Below, piece by piece: positions 24,446-29,890 of a DNA stretch of 29,890 nucleotides. The DNA is taken from positions 1 through 29,890 of the forward strand of contig UQAI01000016.1 in NCBI GenBank assembly GCA_900538885.1. The letters are read 5' to 3'. How positions within the stretch are numbered: the first letter of the stretch is position 1; every line of letters starts with the position of its first letter. The translations under genes and the position numbers were made by a program. Source of the DNA: an uncultured Mollicutes bacterium (GTDB taxonomy: Bacteria > Bacillota_I > Bacilli_A > ML615J-28 > CAG-313). The notes below the pieces were generated by a model, which saw only the letters and a list, made by a program, of their open reading frames with translations, had not been told where the DNA came from and did not search any database.

Positions 24446-25223
24446 CTATACATTAATCACCGGTTCAAGTTCAGGAATTGGTTATGAACTTGCCATTAAG
24501 TTTGCAGAAGAAGGTCATAATTTAATTCTTGTTTCGAGAAGTGAAACTAAATTACAAAAACTTAAAGAAAGAATTAACGAAAAAACAAGTGTTGATGTAA
24601 TCATTTTTCCTTGTGATTTAACAAATGAAGATTCGTTAAATAGGCTGTTTAAACACTTTGATGAATCAAATGAAAACATAGATATTTTGTGCAATAATGC
24701 TGGAGTTGGTTACTATGGCGATTTTCTAGATAGTAAAATTGAAAATGCCGTTTCTATGATTGCGTTAAACATAACAGCTTTAACTCGTCTTACATATTAC
24801 TTTGGTAATAAGATGAAAATGAGAAATACTGGTACGATTTTAAACATTGCTTCAGTTGGAAGTTTTGTACCTGGACCGATGTTTGCGGTATACTACGCCA
24901 CTAAAGCGTATGTACTATCTTTTTCTGAGGCTTTAAGTATGGAACTTAAGCCTTATAATGTTAATGTTTGTACCATCTGCCCAGGACCTACCAATACTAA
25001 TTTCTTTATTAATGCAAGTACTGGCCAAATTGATCTACTTAAAAGGATTAAACCAGTATCTCCAAGGGTTGTTAGTGAATTTGCTTATAACTCACTTAAA
25101 AAGAAAAAAGTCGTGGGAATTCCATGTTTTAAAAATAAAATTAGTGTTTTTTTCACAAAACATTTAAGCCGAAAAACAGTAAGAAAAATAATGTATAAAA
25201 TTCAAAATAATAGGACAAAATAA
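24438..25223 (+). CDS. short-chain dehydrogenase/reductase (DltE-like SDR)
   Basis: A 261-residue classical SDR. The NAD(P) motif TLITGSSSGIG (residues 5-15), the NNAG stabilising motif, the catalytic serine region (NIASVGS) and the Y152-x3-K156 pair (YYATK) are all present, followed by the ICPGPTNTNF motif. The SRSE sequence after the second strand suggests NADP(H) preference. Substrate unknown. I use the ATG at 24438, which overlaps the end of the kinase gene; a longer frame from 24366 would add 24 residues before the Rossmann fold. The gene ends in a strong terminator. Confidence 0.87.
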   Translation: MNNYTLITGSSSGIGYELAIKFAEEGHNLILVSRSETKLQKLKERINEKTSVDVIIFPCDLTNEDSLNRLFKHFDESNENIDILCNNAGVGYYGDFLDSKIENAVSMIALNITALTRLTYYFGNKMKMRNTGTILNIASVGSFVPGPMFAVYYATKAYVLSFSEALSMELKPYNVNVCTICPGPTNTNFFINASTGQIDLLKRIKPVSPRVVSEFAYNSLKKKKVVGIPCFKNKISVFFTKHLSRKTVRKIMYKIQNNRTK

Positions 25224-25266
25224 AACTACCTTAATGTGAACAGTTAGTTCACAAGGTAGTTTTTTC
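25223..25266 (+). terminator. intrinsic terminator of the DUF362-kinase-SDR operon
   Basis: A two-part stem: AAACTACCT (25223-25231) with AGGTAGTTT (25254-25262), and inner TGTGAAC with GTTCACA around a 5-nt loop, with a 3-nt bulge between them. It is followed by TTTTCTTTT. Confidence 0.9.
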
Positions 25267-25334
25267 TTTTTCTCCTTTAATATTTGTCATAATTTAATTT
25301 TGCTACTTGTAGGCTGTTGATTAAAATAACATTA

Positions 25335-25343
25335 TGATATAAA
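25335..25343 (+). promoter_or_regulatory. extended -10 promoter for the XRE regulator
   Basis: TGATATAAA gives a TGn extension and a TATAAA -10. A TTGATT lies upstream but with only a 15-nt spacer. AGGAG precedes the ATG at 25377. Confidence 0.45.
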
Positions 25344-25376
25344 CTAAAGTAGTAATTCTTCAGAAAGGAGCATACT

Positions 25377-25631
25377 ATGGCTGAACAAAATAAACTATAC
25401 AACGACGATGACCGTTCTTTAAACGTTTTATTTGGTCTAAAATTAAAACAAATAAGAAACGAAAAGCGTATGTCTCAAGAAGAATTTGCTTGGACAATTG
25501 GTGTACATCGTACATATCTTGGTCAAATAGAACGAGCCGAGAAGAACATAACTCTTAAAAATATTGAAAAGATATGTATTGCTTTAGGACTTGATCCTAG
25601 AGAGTTATTTGATTTTAAAGACCTTAAGTAA
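25377..25631 (+). CDS. XRE family helix-turn-helix regulator (84 aa)
   Basis: A small protein with a single Cro/C1-type HTH domain spanning about residues 18-78 (LKLKQIRNEKRMSQEEFAWTIG, then the recognition helix VHRTYLGQIERAEKN). The closing TLKNIEKICIALGLDPRELF is typical of the group that includes controller proteins of restriction-modification systems, but no methylase or nuclease gene is near. It is flanked by terminators and borders the mobile-element remnants, so it may be accessory DNA. Regulatory target unknown. Confidence 0.88.
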   Translation: MAEQNKLYNDDDRSLNVLFGLKLKQIRNEKRMSQEEFAWTIGVHRTYLGQIERAEKNITLKNIEKICIALGLDPRELFDFKDLK

Positions 25632-25632
25632 A

Positions 25633-25668
25633 AAAAGCAGTTGACATTAGTCAGCTGTTTTATTTTTT
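25633..25668 (+). terminator. intrinsic terminator of the XRE gene
   Basis: GCAGTTGAC pairs with GTCAGCTGT around ATTA (25637-25658), extended by A-T pairs outward (G-T pairs at two positions), followed by a T-rich run. It starts just after the stop codon. Confidence 0.8.
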
Positions 25669-25703
25669 ATAAGGAAATTCCATTTTTGTAGTTGACAACA
25701 AAA

Positions 25704-25724
25704 AAAGTCCTAATAGAGGACTTT
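25704..25724 (-). terminator. minus-strand intrinsic terminator
   Basis: AAAGTCCT (25704-25711) and AGGACTTT (25717-25724) form a perfect 8-bp stem with a 5-nt loop. On the minus strand it is followed by TTTTTGTTG. It would end transcripts from the decayed transposon genes to its right. Confidence 0.65.
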
Positions 25725-25813
25725 AAAAATATATTGCATGATTAAAACCAGAACCACGTAGTAAATTTTTTCAGATTTTGTTATTAAAAAAGTGTGAATT
25801 AATTGTTGTAATA

Positions 25814-26177
25814 TTATTTCTTCAAGTGACTTGTAGGAATCATAGTTCCTTTATTACAATAGATACATTCTATTTTCAGATATTCTGACTCCTCATATAA
25901 GTCCTAGATATCAAGCATTTCCATATAAATATCATAAGGCATATCATCGGTTTTGTTACATCTATTACAAGTCATATTAACAAACTTTTGTTTTTGAAGC
26001 TTTAGTATCATCATCTCTAATAGCGATGCCATTAACCATATGATAAGGTATATTATGAGTTTCAAAGTATTCAATAACCATTCTAGTTTCATTATCAATA
26101 CGCTGCTTGACAATATCTTCTAAAGTGTTCCCAGTTTGCTTTTTTAAATGATTCTGGTTCACCAAAGAACGTTTCAT
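25814..26177 (-). pseudogene. decayed zinc-ribbon accessory gene of the IS91-type element
   Basis: An AGGAGG site precedes an ATG at 26177. The first frame (MKRSLVNQNHLKKQTGNTLE...GIAIRDDDTK) runs into an early stop at about 25977. A one-base shift restores a C-terminal zinc-ribbon-like segment (VNMTCNRCNKTDDMPYDIY, then an in-frame TAG, then EYLKIECIYCNKGTMIPT) ending at 25814. Two CxxC pairs (CNRC, CIYC) imply a zinc ribbon. The gene therefore carries at least one frameshift and one nonsense change. It starts 1 nt after the transposase remnant, so it probably belonged to the same element. I do not recognise the family. Confidence 0.6.
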
Positions 26178-26178
26178 G

Positions 26179-27073
26179 TCATTTATCCTCCTTTCCTCTA
26201 ATAGGGGTAACTCGATGGGTCTTTTTCATTAGATGCATTAAAGCACGAATCTTTTCTAGTTTATGAAGTTTTTCACAGTATAATCCATAATATCTAATAG
26301 TTTTAAAATGTTTATTAGGAATGTGACGGATATTTTAGCAAAAAGATCAAAAACATGTTCAGTAACAGTAACACGCTTGTGAGTTTTATGATCATCATAC
26401 CAATAAGTAATTAAATCATTATCATAGTCAACGTTGGTAATTCTAGATTCAGCCATAGCAGGTTTACCAGAATAACGTATGACATATTCAGTACCTTTTT
26501 GAATGTTAGAAAATTGTCTATCATGAGCATAAACATAGAATCCGTTATTATATTCTTTATATAACCTACATTTAGTAAAGTAGAAAGAAGGACCAAATAA
26601 ATTGTAAAGCATATCTAATAAAATCTTTTGGAAAGTTTTGCGTAAAGTTTCATAATTAAAATGATTATATTTTTTAAAAAACGTAGAACTATTTTTAAGG
26701 CCACCTTTAGTAATAAGAACGTGAATTGAGAATTCCATTTAAGATCTCTACCAAAAGTGTGAAGAACGCAAATGATACCTGGAACTAAACAAGAATCTTT
26801 ATTAACTCTTTTAATGTGTTTATTTCTTCGTTTTAAATGCTTTTTCTTTTGTTTGTTATGAAAACTAACAGGATTAAAAATTCAGTTAAAAGTTTCAATA
26901 ACACTTTCAAAAAGTAAATTAATCCTAATTCTATCAACAAGAAATAAATTACGTAAAGAATCAGGAATAGTAAAAACAATATGCCGATGTTTAATATTCA
27001 TAAGTTTAGATTTAGAATTAATAACCCTAGTATTAACATATTTATTACCACGAGAAGAACAAAATCTACATTT
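26179..27073 (-). pseudogene. IS91-type (Y2_Tnp) transposase remnant
   Basis: Conceptual translation across frames gives the order expected of IS91-like Y2/HUH transposases of Firmicutes: zinc-ribbon end KCRFCSSRGNKYV, KHRHIVFTIPDSLRNLF, TFGRDLKWN, then HVLITKGG (the HUH-type motif area), YVIRYSGKPAMAESRI, YYGLYCEKLHKLEKIRAL and a C-terminal THRVTPIRGKEDK. Damage seen: a zinc-ligand cysteine changed to Arg (CSSR), an in-frame TGA where Trp is expected (after ETFN, about 26880), a one-base deletion in the WNSHIHVL region near 26735, and another frameshift near 26335 after VFDLFAK. The N-terminal end is missing; the sequence joins IS3 orfB near 27074. The element is inactive. Confidence 0.8.
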
Positions 27074-27187
27074 TTAAAAATTATAAAAGTTTGATCTTGT
27101 TAGGTTAAAAACCTCACACATTTTTGTAATATCAAATAAATATTAATTGCCATCCATAAATATAAATAAATCAGTATCAGTTATCAT
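27074..27187 (-). pseudogene. truncated IS3-family orfB (N-terminal stub)
   Basis: The frame overlapping the end of orfA (ATGA at 27184-27187) reads MITDTDLFIFMDGN, a TAA, then YLFDITKMCEVFNLTRSNFYNF. This matches the start of IS3/IS150-group OrfB, which reads roughly IxFIxEN...YxIxxMCxVLNxPRSTYY. It stops abruptly at about 27074, where the IS91-type zinc ribbon begins. The integrase catalytic domain is absent. Confidence 0.6.
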
Positions 27188-27450
27188 TTTCTTTTCGCGA
27201 ATATGGTAGTAGCTTTTTTTAATATTTCATTTTCCTCTTCAAGTTCCATTATTCTTTTCTTCAAAGCTATAATATCACTTTTTGATATTTCTTCATCATC
27301 TACCTTCACTGCTGGTTTATTTTGATTAATCCAACTATAAATTGTTACCTTTTTTATGCCATATTCTATTGATAGGTCAGTTACTGATTTTCCTGAGTTG
27401 TATAAGTCTATGATTGTTTGGATAAAATCCTTAGTATATGATTCTCTCAT
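27184..27450 (-). CDS. IS3-family transposase OrfA
   Basis: An 88-residue protein with an N-terminal HTH (MRESYTKDFIQTIIDLYNSGKSVTDLSIEYGIKKVTIYSWI) and a C-terminal leucine-zipper-type coiled coil (IALKKRIMELEEENEILKKATTIFAKRK), the standard layout of IS3/IS150 OrfA. AAGGAAT precedes the ATG. In a complete element, programmed frameshifting would fuse it to OrfB, but OrfB is broken here, so OrfA alone could at most bind the inverted-repeat end. Confidence 0.85.
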   Translation of the reverse strand: MRESYTKDFIQTIIDLYNSGKSVTDLSIEYGIKKVTIYSWINQNKPAVKVDDEEISKSDIIALKKRIMELEEENEILKKATTIFAKRK

Positions 27451-27546
27451 AATAGTGATTCCTTTCTTGAGTAAATTATATTTGTTTTTTTACTCAAAAT
27501 CCACTAATTTGATAAACTATCACTTCCTATAGAATTCTATAAAAAT

Positions 27547-27572
27547 GTGTCCAATATTTTTGGGTAGGTTCA
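27547..27572 (-). repeat. terminal inverted repeat (left end) of the IS3 element
   Basis: On the minus strand the end begins TGAACCTACCCA and finishes TTGGACAC, the TGAACC...GGACAC form typical of IS3-family ends. It lies about 97 nt upstream of orfA, the expected distance. The outer boundary of the element is at 27572. Confidence 0.7.
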
Positions 27573-27731
27573 TAACATTTATAAATCCTTTACTAGAATG
27601 CTTTTATGTAGGTAATTTTTTTATTTAACCAAGTTAAGGAATCCATAATAGCAGTAAATATAAATGTTAGTAATATTTAAGTAGTCAAGTAAGAATTGAC
27701 TTGCGCAACCTTAAAAAATCAGGAATAATTG
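27573..27731. other. intergenic, no gene seen
   Basis: This AT-rich DNA lies between the IS3 end and the leader promoter. The only structure noted is a short inverted repeat (AGTCAA at about 27684, TTGACT at about 27697). Confidence 0.4.
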
Positions 27732-27760
27732 TTGCATTTATTTTTTTATTATGATAAAAT
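27732..27760 (+). promoter_or_regulatory. promoter of the leader RNA/attenuator copy 2
   Basis: TTGCAT (27732-27737), a 17-nt spacer, then TAAAAT (27755-27760) with a TGA extension. Transcription should start near 27767 and reach the terminator about 90 nt later. Confidence 0.72.
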
Positions 27761-27767
27761 TTAAGCG

Positions 27768-27861
27768 TAAAATAGAAATATTTCCTAAGTCTGCTTTTGA
27801 ACACTCTTAAGAAAAAACATAGTTAGTTGAAAAGCTCTCTTAGGTTAAGGGAGCTTTTTGA
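27768..27861 (+). ncRNA. candidate attenuator leader or small RNA (copy 2)
   Basis: This is a transcript of about 90 nt ending in a 12-bp terminator: 27831-27842 pairs with 27846-27857 around a GGT loop, followed by a T-run. An upstream block CCTAAGTCTGCTTTT (27784-27798) can pair with AAAAGCTCTCTTAGG (27830-27844), two 6-bp helices around a 3x3 internal loop, and this excludes the terminator stem. The same blocks are present at 8452-8528. No known riboswitch consensus was recognised. The RsgI-like gene begins 262 nt further on. It may equally be an independent sRNA. Confidence 0.55.
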
Positions 27862-27964
27862 GTGTAAAAAATAGTTGTTTAGAAAGTAAAAAAGTTAGTA
27901 TTGGGATGAAATATAAGAAGATTTATTGATTCATTAAAAGAATCATTAAAGAAATGATTGGCCA

Positions 27965-27988
27965 TAGTATACGGCTAAAAGTATACTA
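27965..27988. repeat. perfect inverted repeat in the RsgI-like leader
   Basis: TAGTATAC and GTATACTA form 8-nt arms around an 8-nt GGCTAAAA loop. It lies between the attenuator terminator and the RsgI-like start codon with no T-run, so it is not a terminator. It could be a protein-binding operator or an RNA hairpin. Nearby short repeats (GATTCATT, AATCATT, AATGATT at 27930-27958) may form further small stems. Confidence 0.5.
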
Positions 27989-28122
27989 AAATGTTAAAGG
28001 GTTAGTGTTAATAGATTTACGAAGTATAGTTATTATAATCTATATCTAAAACAATAATTAAACCCAATATTTCAAATATAGTTGATAAAAATAAAAAAAA
28101 TAGAGAAGGAGGGCATTTATCT

Positions 28123-29865
28123 ATGAAAAAAGAAAAGTTATTGAAGGCAACTAGTCAAATGAATGACGAAATGAATGTATGTACAACCACCAAAGTTTGT
28201 GTAAGACAAAAAAAGATTAAGTCTAAATGGATATCAGTATTTGCATCATACTTTATGTTGTTATTTTGTATTGGTATGGTGTTTCTGCTTGCTAGTTGCG
28301 ATAGCGAATCAGGAAGTGTCACAATGGAGATTAATCCTGGTGTAGAGTATAAAATTACACAAAAAGGTAATGTCAGTTCAGTTCGCTTTTTGAATGATGA
28401 TGCGAAAAAAGCACTTGAGGAAGTTTCATTTAAAGGACAAAGCCTTAAAACAGCAGTGACATTTACTATTGCCACATATAAAACTATTGGATATATGGAA
28501 AACAACGATATGGTGTTGATTTCTTTTGATAAAAAGTTAAATGAAAATAGTAAGTTGAAAAAATCTATATCCGATGATATTCATCAAGCATTAGCAGAAA
28601 CGAAATTAGTTCATACCATAGTTTATGCATCGGCAGAGGAAAATAATGCGACATCTACTTTAGTTAAAAAATATGGTATTTCACAAGGCAAAGCAAAGCT
28701 TGTAGAAGAAGCTACAAAAAATAGTAATTTAACTGTGGAAGAAGTTGTTACATTACCTCTTGATGAACTTGTTAGTTTACAAAAAGAAGTTGATTCTGTA
28801 ATTATCAACTCCAAATATATCGGTATGCTTCAAGCTAAAAAGATTGCCTTAAAAGATGCTGGATGCGTGATGAGAGTAGAATTTACTGAAACTAGACTTA
28901 TTGATAATGGCAATAAATATCCTCATTATCGTCTTGTATTTAATGACAAGCAAACACAATGGACTTATATTATAAATGCATTAAATGGAGACATTGTTGA
29001 AAAAAATAAAATTGTGATGTTTATTACATTAGAGGAAGCGAAAACAATTGCCTTAAAACATGCAGAAATTAACGTTGATGATAGTGAAGAAAAAGTGGTT
29101 TTCACCAAAGAAGAATTAAGTCGTAATCAAGGAAGACCATGTTGGATTCTAGAGTTTTATACTAAAAAGTATCAATATAGTTACAAAATTGATGCAAAAT
29201 CAGGGGAAATAATCTTTAATACTCGTTATATAAGTATGTCAAAAGCTAAAGAAATTGCCATTCAAGATTCGACATGTCAAGACAAATCCAAAATTGTTTT
29301 CACTGTAGAAATGCTAGTTGCGGGAGGAATTAAAACACCATATTATTACTTTGAGTTTAATGATTCTTATATACAGTGGACATATAAAATAGATGCTTCA
29401 AATGGAGGAATTATGTATAGTTATCAGGAAGTCATAATGGTTTCTTTAGATAAGGCCAAAGCAATAGCACTTGAGGATGCAGGTATTCCTGAATTTGATG
29501 AGGTTATTTTCACCAAAGAAGAATTAAGTCGTAATCAAGGAAGACCATGTTGGATTCTAGAGTTTTATACTAAAAAGTATCAATATAGTTACAAAATTGA
29601 TGCAAAAACAGGAGAAATAATTTACAAGACATGTTATCTTTATATTGAAAGAGCAAAGGAAATTGCCCTTCAGGATTCTGGTATCATAAATTTAGAGAAA
29701 ATAGTATTTACTTCAAAAGAATTAATTGACTTTGAAGTAAAAAAACCATACTATTACTTTGAGTTTAATGATTCTTATATAAAGTGGACTTATCATATTA
29801 ATGCTATAAATGGTGAAATTATCTTTAAAGATAAAGAACCAATGATTTTATTGGATAGGGAGTAA
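28123..29865 (+). CDS. RsgI-like lipoprotein with five PepSY-like repeats
   Basis: A 580-residue protein. A 35-residue basic N-terminal tail precedes one hydrophobic segment (about 36-58) ending in a lipobox-like L56-A57-S58-C59. Residues about 64-135 match the extracellular middle domain of anti-sigma factor RsgI (SVTMEINPGVEYKI, FKGQSLKTAVTFTI, MVLISFD), followed by a linker rich in charged helix. From about 235 to the end are five repeats of roughly 68 residues with the PepSY-like pattern (xxAKxIALxDAG...YxxEFxxxxxxWxYxIDAxxGEII). The tail lacks an obvious RsgI cytosolic anti-sigma domain and no sigI gene is adjacent. AAGGAGG precedes the ATG. Likely a surface sensor or regulator of extracellular proteases; that role is inference. 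Confidence 0.82.
   Translation: MKKEKLLKATSQMNDEMNVCTTTKVCVRQKKIKSKWISVFASYFMLLFCIGMVFLLASCDSESGSVTMEINPGVEYKITQKGNVSSVRFLNDDAKKALEEVSFKGQSLKTAVTFTIATYKTIGYMENNDMVLISFDKKLNENSKLKKSISDDIHQALAETKLVHTIVYASAEENNATSTLVKKYGISQGKAKLVEEATKNSNLTVEEVVTLPLDELVSLQKEVDSVIINSKYIGMLQAKKIALKDAGCVMRVEFTETRLIDNGNKYPHYRLVFNDKQTQWTYIINALNGDIVEKNKIVMFITLEEAKTIALKHAEINVDDSEEKVVFTKEELSRNQGRPCWILEFYTKKYQYSYKIDAKSGEIIFNTRYISMSKAKEIAIQDSTCQDKSKIVFTVEMLVAGGIKTPYYYFEFNDSYIQWTYKIDASNGGIMYSYQEVIMVSLDKAKAIALEDAGIPEFDEVIFTKEELSRNQGRPCWILEFYTKKYQYSYKIDAKTGEIIYKTCYLYIERAKEIALQDSGIINLEKIVFTSKELIDFEVKKPYYYFEFNDSYIKWTYHINAINGEIIFKDKEPMILLDRE
29099..29199 (+). repeat. 101-nt exact direct repeat, first copy
   Basis: Within PepSY-like repeat 2 of the RsgI-like gene, these 101 bases are identical to 29507-29607, 408 nt away. 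That offset equals two protein repeats (136 codons), showing that a two-repeat block was duplicated recently or is kept uniform by gene conversion. Confidence 0.9.
29507..29607 (+). repeat. 101-nt exact direct repeat, second copy
   Basis: This is the matching copy in PepSY-like repeat 4. Repeats 3 and 5 also share long near-identical stretches (around 29343-29380 and 29751-29788), consistent with one duplication of the whole 408-nt unit. Confidence 0.9.
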
Positions 29866-29890
29866 TTATATAAGACTTTATACTATAAAT

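Larger units (their letters stand above)
27074..27572 (-). mobile_element. 5' part of an IS3-family insertion sequence
   Basis: This holds an inverted-repeat end at 27547-27572, an intact orfA and a stub of orfB. No matching right-hand inverted repeat was found to the left, down to 25.7 kb. The rest of the element has been lost at the junction with the IS91-type remnant. Confidence 0.7.

Noticed and set aside
25377..25631. XRE protein as controller of a restriction-modification system
   Set aside because: The HTH resembles controller proteins, but no methyltransferase or nuclease gene lies nearby and no C-box-like operator pair was seen upstream.
26876..26882. In-frame TGA at a position where Trp fits in the IS91-type transposase, suggesting UGA = Trp (Mycoplasma-type code)
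   Set aside because: All intact genes in the window use TGG for Trp and remain open under the standard code, and the gene at 16965-17678 ends in TGA overlapping the next ATG. The transposase also carries frameshifts, so this is a nonsense mutation in a pseudogene.
27900..27990. Possible small peptide gene in the RsgI-like leader
   Set aside because: The ATG at 27906 reads only seven codons before a TGA and has no clear ribosome-binding site. Neighbouring frames give short basic peptides with no start.
29099..29865. Direct repeats as a CRISPR array
   Set aside because: The repeats are in-frame coding units of 68 codons within one gene, not short repeats with unique spacers.

Overview
This 29.9-kb window is an AT-rich (low G+C by eye) chromosomal segment of a Gram-positive-type bacterium. 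Promoters are canonical sigma-A-like (TTGxxx, 17-nt spacer, TATAAT), ribosome-binding sites are AGGAGG-like and hairpin/U-tract terminators are plentiful. All tryptophans in intact genes are TGG and at least one gene ends in TGA, so I read it with the standard bacterial code. The gene set fits an anaerobic gut-type member of Bacillota/Mycoplasmatota such as the Erysipelotrichia, Acholeplasmatales or RF39 groups: MATE and heterodimeric ABC exporters, InlB-type B-repeat lipoproteins, an RsgI/PepSY protein, and decayed IS3 and IS91-type transposons. The taxonomic placement is inference; there is no rRNA or other marker gene.

Layout. 1-4.3 kb: a small conserved protein, a convergent PTS EIIC-like permease (minus strand), then an operon of a MATE exporter, a YbaK-type aminoacyl-tRNA deacylase and a flavin reductase-like protein. 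4.3-9.8 kb: a 1339-residue lipoprotein with Ig-like domains, B-repeats and a C-terminal amidase, followed by a terminator/attenuator-like element and two tandem paralogous secreted proteins. 9.8-14 kb: a MarR regulator with a perfect palindromic operator and a two-gene heterodimeric ABC exporter. 14-18 kb: an MFS transporter, then an operon of an agmatinase-family enzyme, a tandem-fused SpeD-like decarboxylase and two unknown proteins. 18-21.4 kb: an alkaline-phosphatase-superfamily enzyme and a cytosolic-looking GH9 glycoside hydrolase. 21.4-25.3 kb: a CrtI-like FAD oxidoreductase (minus) divergent from an operon of a DUF362 protein, a uridine-kinase-like P-loop kinase and an SDR. 25.3-27.6 kb: a small XRE regulator and a graveyard of mobile elements. 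27.6-29.9 kb: a leader with a second copy of the attenuator-like element, then an RsgI-like lipoprotein with five PepSY-like repeats.

The points most worth following up are these. (1) The SpeD homologue is an internal tandem fusion in which only the C-terminal half keeps the Ser/His/Cys catalytic set. It sits next to an agmatinase but no spermidine synthase, suggesting an arginine to agmatine to putrescine route. (2) A conserved two-copy RNA element has mutually exclusive terminator and anti-terminator pairings and precedes genes for exported proteins. (3) The B-repeat lipoprotein has two related helical modules nested inside split B-repeats. (4) An IS3 orfB is fused to a zinc-ribbon Y2 (IS91-type) transposase remnant.
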